The translations under genes and the position numbers were made by a program. Below are positions 25,384 through 33,064 of a stretch of DNA of 64,000 bases, piece by piece. The DNA is from Planctomycetota bacterium (GTDB taxonomy: Bacteria > Planctomycetota > UBA8742 > UBA2392): positions 29,221 through 93,220 of the forward strand of contig JADLFN010000003.1 of assembly GCA_020845475.1 (NCBI GenBank), written 5' to 3'. Position 1 is the first letter of the stretch, and each line of letters begins with the position of its first letter. The notes beneath the pieces were generated by a model. It was not told the origin of the DNA, ran no database searches, and saw only the letters and a program-made list of their open reading frames with translations.

Positions 25384-27543
25384 TTAGACCTCGCGCATCC
25401 GGATGCTGACGCCCGTCGTCGGGCGCCTCATGCTCTCCGAGGGCGAATTCTGGCGCGCGAGCTTCATGAACGCTTCCTGCGCGTTCACGAGCGCCGCGCC
25501 TTCTGCCGGTTTAACGACCCGGTACGCGCCCGAAGCCAGCAATTCCCGCGCTTTCACATTATCCGACAAAAACATCCCCAGAATTTCATCGCGCACGCGC
25601 GCCTTCAGCCGCGCGTCCTCGATCGGGAACGCCACCTCCACGCGCCCGCGCAGGTTGCGCGGCATCCAGTCCGCGCTGCCCAGGAACACTTCCGGCTCGC
25701 CGCCGTTCTCAAAATGAAAGACGCGGCTGTGCTCCAGGAAGCGCCCGACGACGCTGCGCACGGTGATGTTTTCGCTCACGCCCTCCAGGCCCGGGCGCAG
25801 GCCGCAGATGCCGCGCACAATCAGGTCGATCTTCACGCCTGCCTGGCTGGCGGAATAGAGCGCGCGCATGATGTCCACATCGATCAGCGCATTGACCTTG
25901 GCAATGATGCGCGCGGGTTTGCCCGCCTTGGCGTGCTGGGCTTCGCGCTCGATCAGGCGCATGAACGCGGGCAGCATCTCAAAGGGCGCCACGAGCAGCT
26001 TCTTGATATCCGGCTGCAGCGAGCGCGCCGTAAGCACGTTGAACACTTCGGCCACGTCATCCGCAATCGCCGGGTTGGCGGTGAGCAGAGAGAGATCGGT
26101 GTAAGTCGCGGCTGTGGTCGGGTTGTAGTTGCCCGTGCCCAGGTGCGCGTAGCGGCGCATGCCGTCTTTCTCGCGGCGCACCAGCAGGCACAGCTTGCAG
26201 TGCGTCTTCAGGCCCACGAGACCATAGGTCACCTGCACGCCCGCGTTCTCAAGACGGCGCGCCCAGCGGATGTTCGATTCTTCATCAAAGCGCGCCTTGA
26301 TTTCGACCACGACCGTGACCTGCTTGCCGGCCTCGGAGGCGGCGCATAGCGCGCCAATGATCGGCGAATCCTCGTTGGTGCGATAGAGCGTTTGCTTGAT
26401 CGCGACCACGTTGGGGTCGCGCGCGGCGCTCTGGATGAAGCTGAGCACGGTCGAAAACGAATCGTAGGGGTGATGCAGCAGCACATCTTCCTTGCGAATC
26501 GCGGCAAAGAGCGATTCGCTGTCGTCGGCGCTGACGCGATCGACGGGCGTAAAGGGTTTGTCGCGCAGGTCGTGGCGCTGGATCTCGTTGTAGAGCCTCA
26601 TCAGGCGGTTGAGGTTGACCGGCGCGTGCACGCGGTAGATGTTCTGCTCCGTCACGTGCAGGTTTTCACGCAGGCGCTCCAGGATTTCGGGCGCCATGCC
26701 GTGCTCGATTTCGAGGCGCACCACATCGCCGCGGCGGCGCTGGCGCACTTCGTTCTCGATCGCCATCAGCAGGTTTTCGACTTCTTCTTCTTCGAGATAG
26801 AGGTTGCTGTTGCGTGTGACGCGAAATGCGCCCGTAGCGACAATTTTGTAGCCGCGGAACAACTGGTCGAGGCGCCGGCGCACCGCGGCCGCAAGCATGA
26901 TGTACTCGAGCTTGCCCTTCTTGCTCGGAATCGGGATCACGCGTTTCAAAAGGCGCGGCACGGTGACTACACCAAGCGAGCGCACCAGGTTGCCATCGGT
27001 GTCGCGGCCCTCAAGCAGCGCGGCTAGACACAGCGCCTTGTTGGCGACATAGGGGAAAGGGTGCGCGGGATCGACGGTGATGGGCGTGAGCACGGGCTCA
27101 AGCTCTTCCTGGAAGTAGGTGTCAAGGAAGGCCTGGGCCGTGGCTGTCAACTTGGGTTCACCGGCGTGAATCTCGATGTTCTGCTCATTGAGCGCGGGCA
27201 AAAGCTCTTTTTCCCAGCAGGCGTATTGCTCAGCCACCATCTTGTGGGCGCGCTCGGAGATTCTCACAAGTTGCTCAGCGGGTGTGAGGCCGTCAGGGCC
27301 CACGGCCTCGTTGCGCGCTTCCACCTGCTGCATCAGGCCCGAAACGCGCACTTCGAAGAATTCGTCAAGATTGTTGGCCGAGATCGCCAGGAACTTCACG
27401 CGCTCCATCAACGGGTTCGAAGCGTCGTGGGCTTCATCGAGCACACGCTGGTTGAACTCCAGCCACGAAAGCTCGCGGTTGACGTAGAGTTTGGGGTCAT
27501 CAAGGGAAAGAGCCTCGGGGGCGACAGTGGCAATGTCAGTCAT
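25384..27543 (-). CDS. ppk1: Polyphosphate kinase 1
   Basis: Reversibly polymerises the terminal phosphate of ATP into inorganic polyphosphate, a phosphate and energy store. The 719-residue length is typical. The N domain begins YVNRELSWLEFNQRVLDEA and has AISANNLDEFFEVRVSGL. The catalytic core has RRYAHLGTGNYNPTTA, whose histidine is the phospho-accepting residue in the family, and the second conserved His in EHSRVFHFENGG, followed by VFLGSADWMPRNLRGRVEVAFPI. The ATG at 27543 gives the usual N-terminus. No exopolyphosphatase gene is adjacent. A secreted protein gene follows in the same direction. Confidence 0.97.
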   Translation of the reverse strand: MTDIATVAPEALSLDDPKLYVNRELSWLEFNQRVLDEAHDASNPLMERVKFLAISANNLDEFFEVRVSGLMQQVEARNEAVGPDGLTPAEQLVRISERAHKMVAEQYACWEKELLPALNEQNIEIHAGEPKLTATAQAFLDTYFQEELEPVLTPITVDPAHPFPYVANKALCLAALLEGRDTDGNLVRSLGVVTVPRLLKRVIPIPSKKGKLEYIMLAAAVRRRLDQLFRGYKIVATGAFRVTRNSNLYLEEEEVENLLMAIENEVRQRRRGDVVRLEIEHGMAPEILERLRENLHVTEQNIYRVHAPVNLNRLMRLYNEIQRHDLRDKPFTPVDRVSADDSESLFAAIRKEDVLLHHPYDSFSTVLSFIQSAARDPNVVAIKQTLYRTNEDSPIIGALCAASEAGKQVTVVVEIKARFDEESNIRWARRLENAGVQVTYGLVGLKTHCKLCLLVRREKDGMRRYAHLGTGNYNPTTAATYTDLSLLTANPAIADDVAEVFNVLTARSLQPDIKKLLVAPFEMLPAFMRLIEREAQHAKAGKPARIIAKVNALIDVDIMRALYSASQAGVKIDLIVRGICGLRPGLEGVSENITVRSVVGRFLEHSRVFHFENGGEPEVFLGSADWMPRNLRGRVEVAFPIEDARLKARVRDEILGMFLSDNVKARELLASGAYRVVKPAEGAALVNAQEAFMKLARQNSPSESMRRPTTGVSIRMREV

Positions 27544-27670
27544 GGCAGGAGTCTAGCGCTGGCCCATCAAGAAAGCGTAAACGGAGCAGTATAGCATGGG
27601 CGAGCGCGGCTTGACGGTAATTGGTTGTGGGCCCGCTTCGTGTGTTCGCGCTGATTGGTAGGGCCGCTGC

Positions 27671-27888
27671 AAAAAGCTCAACGCCGAGAAGCAAAGACGC
27701 GGAGAACGGTATTTGGGTTTAGAATCAAAGGCCACGGCCTGATCCAAACCCACTGCAAACGCTGAGCTTCTGAATCGCCCCAGTGGAAACACGTTGGTGA
27801 AGCTTCGCGAAACTCGTGGCGGATTAGCAGCCGCAGTTGTTTTGCAGTAAACCCAAAAAGCAGTTCTCGGCGTCTCGGCGTTTTGCAG
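27671..27888. repeat. Dispersed repeat, copy 1 (CGCCGAGAC family)
   Basis: The 346-base spacer 27544-27889 has no gene. It carries an element whose ends are AAGCTCAACGCCGAG (left) and GTCTCGGCGTTTTGCAG (right), with the internal segment TTTGCAGTAAACCC at 27841. A second copy is at 30004-30160. Confidence 0.7.
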
Positions 27889-27889
27889 T

Positions 27890-28321
27890 TTACCGCTTCC
27901 GCGAGATCGCAGAATTTGCCGACACATTGAGTGCCACCGCCGCGCGCACGAGCGCCACAAACGCGGCTTCGTTGAGTGCTTCGCCCTCATGAAGATCGAT
28001 CGCGCGGCGCGTGTTGCCCTCAAGGCTCGAATTGAAAAGTTCCTTGGGATCAGCCAAAGCCGCACCCTTGGCAAACGTGAGTTTAACAGCGGCCTTGTAG
28101 GTTTCACCGGTGCAGATGATGCCGTCACGGGACCAAACAGGAACGCCCGCCATGCCATTCGAAGGCTTGCGCCATTTCACTTCCTCAACCACCTCAGGCT
28201 CGGCCTGTTGAATCAACGCCCGAACGCGAGAAAGCGTCTCGCCGCGCCAATCGCCCAGTTCACATTTTGCGTTCGACGCGTTCGGTGAATGACGCATATC
28301 GGGGCGTTCCATAGATTCCAT
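27890..28321 (-). CDS. DUF1801 (YdhG-like) domain protein
   Basis: A 143-residue cytosolic protein. Residues 24-130 match the DUF1801/YdhG pattern: an N-terminal helix, then EVVEEVKWRKPSNGMAGVPVW, GIICTGETYKAAVKLTFAKGAALADP, an NSSLEGNTRRAIDL segment and a helical end. The family is widespread but without an agreed biochemical role. Start: ATG 28321 gives MESMERPDMRHSPN; the ATG at 28294 is possible. It lies 28 bases after the stop of the same-strand gene at 28350, so the two may be cotranscribed. A dispersed repeat adjoins its stop codon. Confidence 0.85.
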   Translation of the reverse strand: MESMERPDMRHSPNASNAKCELGDWRGETLSRVRALIQQAEPEVVEEVKWRKPSNGMAGVPVWSRDGIICTGETYKAAVKLTFAKGAALADPKELFNSSLEGNTRRAIDLHEGEALNEAAFVALVRAAVALNVSANSAISRKR

Positions 28322-28349
28322 CCCGCTAAGCTCTTCGCGCGATTTGCGC

Positions 28350-28835
28350 TCAGAGGCTTTCCAGCCCTACAACGCGATCTGCCTCTCCTGACCATGACTT
28401 CAAAGTCGCTCGCCCCGGCGAACATTCACTCGTCAATTCGTCCTCCAGCGCATCGGGTTCGCGAAGATCCAGCCAGCGTCCGAACTTAGCGTACTCGCCC
28501 CCGACGTATTGAATGATAAGCAGCCGCCCATCGAGAATTGCCCTCAGAAGTTCGATGACCTCAGTGATTCCGGATTCGTCGGGATTGCGGTGCGTATGAT
28601 CCGGCCCAAATCCGATGCTCGGCGTCGCCTTTTCATCCACCCATATCTCGATCAATCTGTCGTTTTCTCCCGAGGGTGACGGGACACGTATATCGATAGA
28701 AAGTCCGTCGTTCTCACCAGATTGGATCATTTCGGAATGAACGCGAACATTAGGAAATGCTGCAAACAGAGCTGAAGCGAATCGCTTTGAAAACGATCCA
28801 AGCGCGTCAAATTCCAATACACGTCGTTCATTCAT
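28350..28835 (-). CDS. Hypothetical protein
   Basis: A 161-residue soluble protein with no family that I recognise. It has an alpha/beta pattern (ALFAAFPNVRVHSEMIQ; RLIEIWVDEKATPSIGFGPDHTHR; GITEVIELLRAILDGRLLIIQY) that resembles small orphan proteins of planctomycetes and some immunity-type proteins. Start ATG 28835 (MNERRVLEFDALG) was chosen over 28862 because the segment between is low-complexity. Base composition is less GC-biased than ppk1 or ispG, which suggests an acquired or fast-evolving gene. It precedes the DUF1801 gene on the same strand. Confidence 0.6.
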   Translation of the reverse strand: MNERRVLEFDALGSFSKRFASALFAAFPNVRVHSEMIQSGENDGLSIDIRVPSPSGENDRLIEIWVDEKATPSIGFGPDHTHRNPDESGITEVIELLRAILDGRLLIIQYVGGEYAKFGRWLDLREPDALEDELTSECSPGRATLKSWSGEADRVVGLESL

Positions 28836-28865
28836 AGGTGCGGCGCCAGCTTTGGAGACCATGTA

Positions 28866-28961
28866 GGGCGACGCATGCGTCGCCCGCGAACCACCCTCGA
28901 CCTGCGTTCGGGGCGAGGCATCCTACTTCCCCAAGGCTTCGTAGGACATTTGCCTCGCCCC
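28866..28961. repeat. Palindromic repeats
   Basis: A perfect 20-bp palindrome (28866-28885, GGGCGACGCA-TGCGTCGCCC) is followed by an inverted repeat whose arms GGGGCGAGGCATCCTAC (28910-28926) and GTAGGA...TGCCTCGCCCC (28941-28961) pair across a short loop. No gene in 28836-29060. Confidence 0.7.
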
Positions 28962-28997
28962 TACAAAGAGCCCGTCTACCGCGCGGGCGCGCTGCAC

Positions 28998-29056
28998 CAG
29001 CCGCTCACATGCGTTCTCCGGGCAATTGGCTGGCTTGACTTGCCCAACTGGCGCAT
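28998..29056 (-). pseudogene. Remnant of a DUF1801 gene 3' end
   Basis: On the minus strand this stretch repeats the last ~18 codons and stop of the DUF1801 gene at 29517-29948 (WAK/G-x-x-SQ, then GERM-stop) with only a few differences over about 50 bases. The rest of the gene is missing here. It looks like the residue of a duplication or recombination event. Confidence 0.6.
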
Positions 29057-29060
29057 CGCA

Positions 29061-29447
29061 CTAGTCCGAGCTCGGTACAATCCAAGGTGCGGGTAAACTT
29101 GGAAAGTGTCCCCACATACTCCAATTTGCGCCTGCATTCCCTGCGGGACGCGACGCTAGTCCCCATTCCGGTGGATCAGGAAAGCCATGCCACGGGTTTC
29201 TGATGAGGATCAGGTCCTCGCCATCGAAGGTGGTCACGTAGTCAATGTTGTGTCGGCTGACCCAATCCCGATCTCCTCCAAAAATGCCGTTCTCGGGAAA
29301 GTTTTTCCAATCGACCTTCGTCCAAACCAGCGGCTTGAGGGCTCGTTGGTGGAAGCCTCGTTCTTGATCATCAACTTGTGGCCCTTCAGCATCCCAAGGG
29401 ATTGGTTCCCATTCGGGAAACACCGGATGCCGTTTGTAAATGCTCAT
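29061..29447 (-). CDS. Hypothetical tryptophan-rich small protein
   Basis: A 128-residue protein that I do not recognise. It is rich in Trp, Pro and Asp (VFPEWEPIPWDAEGP, KPLVWTKVDWKNFPENGIFGGDRDW, NPWHGFPDPPEWGL), with no signal peptide or membrane helix. ATG 29447 (MSIYKRHPVF) was preferred to 29462 because the earlier residues run into spacer. It sits between a DUF1801 gene and that gene's remnant, so it may have been trapped by the duplication. Codon use is relatively AT-rich at third positions for this window. Plausible gene, but without supporting homology. Confidence 0.5.
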   Translation of the reverse strand: MSIYKRHPVFPEWEPIPWDAEGPQVDDQERGFHQRALKPLVWTKVDWKNFPENGIFGGDRDWVSRHNIDYVTTFDGEDLILIRNPWHGFPDPPEWGLASRPAGNAGANWSMWGHFPSLPAPWIVPSSD

Positions 29448-29516
29448 CAGGCCTCGCTGCAAATCCCAAGACCATTGTACTAACGCAAGCTCGAGCAGCG
29501 ACGTACCTCCAGCCGC

Positions 29517-29948
29517 TCACATGCGTTCGCCGGGTAATTGGCTGGCTTGTTTTGCCCAACTGGCGAATTGGCTTTCGTCGAGTTTGTCGTCTTCGTGGAT
29601 GTCGAGGTAGCGCACTTCTTTTTGCTTGGATTTGCCAGGCGGGATGGGACTCAGCTTGGCGCCCTTGAAAAACGCGACCTTGATGTACTTCGCGAAGCAA
29701 TGGATGCCCAGGAACCAGCCTTGGCCCTTGATGCCGTACAGCGGTGAGTTCCATTTCACGGCTTTGTGCACGTTGGGAACCGTGCGCGAAATCAGTGCGT
29801 CTAGCCTTCGCCCCACTTCGCTTTTCCAGCCCGGCATGGCCGCGATGTAGGCGTCGATGGGCGCTTGTCCTTCGGCCTTCGCGATCTGCGGGTTGCCGCC
29901 TGAGAGCAGCTTTGGCTTCTTGGCGCGGGCGGGTTTGGACTTGGGCAT
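29517..29948 (-). CDS. DUF1801 domain protein
   Basis: A 143-residue cytosolic protein of the DUF1801/YdhG group. A basic N-terminus (MPKSKPARAKKPK) precedes the domain: IDAYIAAMPGWKSEVGRRLDALISRTVP, HKAVKWNSPLYGIKGQGWFL, YIKVAFFKGAKLSPIPPG, then KEVRYLDIHEDDKLDESQFASWAKQAS. It is the second DUF1801 gene within 2.5 kb but clearly different from the one at 27890, so they are distant paralogs rather than a recent copy. A copy of its 3' end lies at 28998-29056. No operon partner. Confidence 0.87.
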   Translation of the reverse strand: MPKSKPARAKKPKLLSGGNPQIAKAEGQAPIDAYIAAMPGWKSEVGRRLDALISRTVPNVHKAVKWNSPLYGIKGQGWFLGIHCFAKYIKVAFFKGAKLSPIPPGKSKQKEVRYLDIHEDDKLDESQFASWAKQASQLPGERM

Positions 29949-30003
29949 GGCACGGATTTTAGTGCCAGATGCCGCCGCGGTGAACAGTCCCGCCACGGCA
30001 AAC

Positions 30004-30160
30004 GGCAAAACGCCGAGACGCGGAGAAAGGCAATCTGAATTTAAGACAATCGCATATGCCTGGTTTCGGCAGTCGCTTGGGGACAAATGCGGTTGCCGTT
30101 TTCTTTGCAGTAAACCCCAAAGCAGTTCTCGGCGCCTCGGCGTCTCGGCGTTGAGCTTTA
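30004..30160. repeat. Dispersed repeat, copy 2 (CGCCGAGAC family)
   Basis: Ends GGCAAAACGCCGAGACGCGG (left) and CTCGGCGTTGAGCTTT (right); internal TTTGCAGTAAACCCC and AGCAGTTCTCGGCG as in copy 1. The two end types are swapped relative to copy 1. The spacer 29949-30262 otherwise holds only the ispG promoter. Confidence 0.7.
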
Positions 30161-30231
30161 TGCCGCATCCAATTGAATGAGAGCCCCCACTCCGACTGCA
30201 CCTCACCCTGCCGATGCGCTAATTCGCCTGC

Positions 30232-30237
30232 TATAAT
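30232..30237 (+). promoter_or_regulatory. ispG: TATAAT -10 box upstream of ispG
   Basis: Perfect TATAAT 25 bases before the GTG start; predicted transcription start near 30244, giving a leader of about 20 bases. No convincing -35 hexamer. Confidence 0.45.
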
Positions 30238-30262
30238 CCCGCGACCCTAGACGAGGCTACCT

Positions 30263-31384
30263 GTGGCATTCAAAGTTGAGCGGCGCAAGACGCGTACGTG
30301 CATGGTCGGCAAGCTGCCCATCGGCGGCGAGCACCTGATTTCCGTGCAGACGATGACCAAGACCAAGACCGACGACATCCCCGGAACGCTCAAGCAGATT
30401 CACGCGGCGCAGGATGCCGGCGTTGACGTCGTGCGTGTGGCGGTGCCTGATAAGGCCGCTGCGGCTGCCTTGCCCGAGATCATCCGCCAAACGCGCGTGC
30501 CGCTGATTGCCGATATTCATTACGCGCACGGCCTGGCCATTGATGCGCTGAACAATGGCATTGACTGCGTGCGCATGAACCCCGGCAACGTGAAGCTTGA
30601 CCTCATGCGCGCGATCGTCGATCTCGCCGTGAAAAAGGGCCGCGCCATGCGCATCGGCATCAATGCCGGTTCCATCGAGCCGCGCAAAGGCTTGCAGGTC
30701 AACAAAGACATGGAACTGGAAATGGCCGACCTGATGGTGGACACGGCCGTGGAGTGGTGCGAGCGCTTTGAAAGCTGGGGCTTCAAGAATTTCAAAGTGT
30801 CGCTCAAATCGAGCGATCCGCTGACCACGATCTACACCAACCGCCGCTTCGCCAAACTGACTGATGTTCCGCTGCACATGGGCGTGACCGAAGCCGGCAC
30901 GCTGGAGGCCAGCACCGTGAAATCCTGCGTGGGCCTGGGCACGCTCTTGAGCGAGGGCATCGGCGACACGATCCGCATCTCGATCACCGGCAACCCCGTC
31001 GATGAAGTGCGCATCGGCCTCGACCTGCTGGCCTCGCTGCGCCTGCGCAAGAAGAACGTCGATATCGTGAGCTGCCCAAGCTGCGGCCGCGACGAAGTCG
31101 ATGGCGGCGTGGAAGTGCTGGCCCGCGGCGTGGAAGAAGCCATGAAGGGCTACAAGGGCAATATCACGGTCAGCGTGCTGGGCTGTATCGTCAATGGCCC
31201 CGGCGAAGCGGGCCAGGCCGATTTCGGCATCGTCGGCGCAAAAGACGCAGGCTACCTGTTCAAGGGCGAAAAGCTGCTGCGCCGCATTCCCAACGACTTG
31301 CTCGTTTCCGAACTCATGAAGGAAATTGCGATCGAGGAAGCGCGCCGCAAGGCCGAAAATTCCGTGGCAGCGCTGGCGCGCTAG
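30263..31384 (+). CDS. ispG: 4-hydroxy-3-methylbut-2-enyl diphosphate synthase (IspG/GcpE)
   Basis: Penultimate step of the non-mevalonate isoprenoid pathway: reductive ring opening of MEcPP to HMBPP using a [4Fe-4S] cluster. The 373-residue protein shows the TIM-barrel start (SVQTMTKTKTDDIPGTLKQI), the mid-barrel ADIHYAHGLAIDA and MNPGN, and the cluster ligands C271, C274 (CPSCGR), C308 and E315 (GCIVNGPGE). This is the short two-domain form, without the insert seen in plants and some bacteria. The start is GTG; no ATG fits. The gene stands alone. Isoprenoids would feed quinones and the hopanoid-type lipids common in such lineages. Confidence 0.97.
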   Translation: MAFKVERRKTRTCMVGKLPIGGEHLISVQTMTKTKTDDIPGTLKQIHAAQDAGVDVVRVAVPDKAAAAALPEIIRQTRVPLIADIHYAHGLAIDALNNGIDCVRMNPGNVKLDLMRAIVDLAVKKGRAMRIGINAGSIEPRKGLQVNKDMELEMADLMVDTAVEWCERFESWGFKNFKVSLKSSDPLTTIYTNRRFAKLTDVPLHMGVTEAGTLEASTVKSCVGLGTLLSEGIGDTIRISITGNPVDEVRIGLDLLASLRLRKKNVDIVSCPSCGRDEVDGGVEVLARGVEEAMKGYKGNITVSVLGCIVNGPGEAGQADFGIVGAKDAGYLFKGEKLLRRIPNDLLVSELMKEIAIEEARRKAENSVAALAR

Positions 31385-31539
31385 CGCCAGTTTACAGGTT
31401 TCGGCTTACGCATCCCGAGTGGCGCTACCGCTTGATCTGTTCGTAGCTGTCAATTGAAAATCAAAAATCGGCAACCGAAAATCGCATTGACCTTGTACGC
31501 CAATTGGGGCATTTTGCCCCCAACTACGGGGCATCACTC

Positions 31540-32454
31540 ATGCTTCAACCTGAGGGAATGGATCTGCAGCCGGAAGGCGGCGACTTTGCCGATGAAGGCG
31601 GCAGCGAAGACGTTTCGCACCTGCTGCCCGCCATCCGCCCGTTACCGGAAGATGCCGCGCTGGCTGAGGGCGCCTATTACATCATCAAGCTGGCCGACAT
31701 GGCCGCGGGTGCGCAGCCGCGCCAGTTGGGGCAGTTACTGGGCACGCAGTTCTTTGCGGCCCTGAGCGACATGGCCATTTTCGGGCGCGACGACGAGGCC
31801 ACGCCTTATCGCGAGCTCAACGGCAACGACATGGAAGCCAAGCACATGCTCGTGGCCATGGAGCTCGTACCCAGCAGCGGCAACGCGCTGGCCGAAGACG
31901 AGTTTCCCATGTTTGACATGGTGGCCTCGCGCGTGGCCAAGAAGCTCGAGCGCCCCAAGCAGCCCGCGGGCGAAGCCATTCCGCAGGCCGTGGCGCGCTC
32001 GCAGCGCCTGGCCTCGCTCAAGGGCAAGTTTGGGATGAATTACACGCTCAAGGTCACGGGCAACTTTGACGCGGCCAAGATTACCGATTGCTGCCTGAGT
32101 ATCGGCCTCAAGCGCGAGCCGGGCGGCTTTGTGTGGCTGGTGAACGCACAGCCGATATTCCATGTGAAGGCACAGGGCCTGCAACTGGCACCCGGCGCGA
32201 CGGGCAATTCGCCCGCGATTGAGTTCAGCTTCCAGCCCGCCAAGCTGCCGCAGCCAAAGAAGGCGCTCGAGCGCATGGTCACGTGCGCCAATTACTTCAT
32301 CAAGCGCCTGGGCGGCACGCTCATGACCGGCGCGGGCCAGAAGGCCGCGACCACAATCATGACCGGCGAGGACGCGCAACTCGCCAAGCTGGTGCAGGAC
32401 ATGAACGCCGCGGGCCTCAAGCCCGGCAACGTGGTTTCCCAGCGGCTGGCTTAG
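31540..32454 (+). CDS. Hypothetical protein, possible ZipA C-terminal-like domain
   Basis: A 304-residue cytosolic protein. The first ~20 residues are acidic and Gly-rich. The second half (about 170-290) has the order of elements of the ZipA FtsZ-binding domain: a first strand YTLKVTGNFDAAKITDCCLSIGL, then PIFHVKAQ, a strand EFSFQPAKL, and the helix ERMVTCANYFIKRLGGTLM. These correspond to 'LxxLGL', 'IFH', and the A-x-x-x-A-x-x-L-G-G end of ZipA. There is no N-terminal membrane anchor as in true ZipA. ATG 31540 was chosen over 31504 because the latter lies in a hairpin-rich spacer. The domain call is by eye. Confidence 0.6.
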   Translation: MLQPEGMDLQPEGGDFADEGGSEDVSHLLPAIRPLPEDAALAEGAYYIIKLADMAAGAQPRQLGQLLGTQFFAALSDMAIFGRDDEATPYRELNGNDMEAKHMLVAMELVPSSGNALAEDEFPMFDMVASRVAKKLERPKQPAGEAIPQAVARSQRLASLKGKFGMNYTLKVTGNFDAAKITDCCLSIGLKREPGGFVWLVNAQPIFHVKAQGLQLAPGATGNSPAIEFSFQPAKLPQPKKALERMVTCANYFIKRLGGTLMTGAGQKAATTIMTGEDAQLAKLVQDMNAAGLKPGNVVSQRLA

Positions 32455-32849
32455 TCGGCGGTTACCAGTTCTTCGATCGGCGTCATGATCTCGACGCGAT
32501 TGCCGTCGGGGTCAAGGAACGCCGCAGCCCAGATGCCGGGAAGCACCTCGTTGCGCTCCGAGATGAAGCCCACGCCCGCGCGCGTCAGTTTCTCATAGGC
32601 GCGGTCGAAGTCGCGGACCTTGAAATTGAGCGCAAAGCCGCTGCGTCCGCCCGGCCGTCCGCCGGCGGTCACGATCAGCGGGATGCCGCACAGATCGACG
32701 GTGAAGTCGCTCTCGCTGGCCTCAATCAAATCGAGCTCGAGGATCTCCACATAGAACAGGTGCGCCTGCTTGAGGTCCGAGGTCTGCAAGCCAATGTGGG
32801 CGAGGCTGCGAATCAAGGCCTTGTTGTCGAGGCGGGTGCGCTTTTCCAT
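32451..32849 (-). CDS. VOC (glyoxalase/bleomycin-resistance) family protein
   Basis: A 132-residue metal-dependent vicinal-oxygen-chelate fold protein; members include glyoxalase I, dioxygenases and antibiotic-binding proteins. The beta-alpha-beta-beta-beta pattern is visible: RSLAHIGLQTSDLKQAHLFYVEILEL, then GFALNFKVRDFDRAYEKLTRAGVGF and WAAAFLDPDGNRVEIM, with the metal-binding His (AHIGL) and Glu (VEIM) in the usual places. ATG 32849 follows AGGAGAC. It converges with, and overlaps by four bases, the preceding plus-strand gene. The substrate cannot be told from sequence. Confidence 0.9.
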   Translation of the reverse strand: MEKRTRLDNKALIRSLAHIGLQTSDLKQAHLFYVEILELDLIEASESDFTVDLCGIPLIVTAGGRPGGRSGFALNFKVRDFDRAYEKLTRAGVGFISERNEVLPGIWAAAFLDPDGNRVEIMTPIEELVTAD

Positions 32850-33002
32850 GACAGTCTCCTGTAAGGCGCGCGTTCGTGCGCGCTCATTACCTCAAAACTA
32901 TCAAATCTAGCAAAGAAGTCAAACGCAAAATCAGGAATATTTCGCGCGGCTATGCCTCTCGCGAAGAGCGCAAAGTTCCGCAGAGAACGCCAAGAAAAGG
33001 CA

Positions 33003-33028
33003 AAGACCAGACTGACAAGTCTGGTCTT
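33003..33028 (-). terminator. Hairpin downstream of gdhA
   Basis: Perfect 11-bp stem AAGACCAGACT / AGTCTGGTCTT with loop GACA, 36 bases past the gdhA stop; followed on the minus strand by CTTTGCCTTTTC. Confidence 0.7.
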
Positions 33029-33064
33029 CGCCGTTCGCTGTTCTCAGCGCGCCTGGCGAGAAAG

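Noticed and set aside
27553..28158. 201-residue minus-strand frame overlapping the DUF1801 gene
   Set aside because: It crosses the dispersed repeat and reads the DUF1801 gene out of frame.
32920..33002. Third copy of the CGCCGAGAC repeat before gdhA's terminator
   Set aside because: It shares only short CGCAGAGAACGC-like words, without the ends or the TTTGCAGTAAACCC core.
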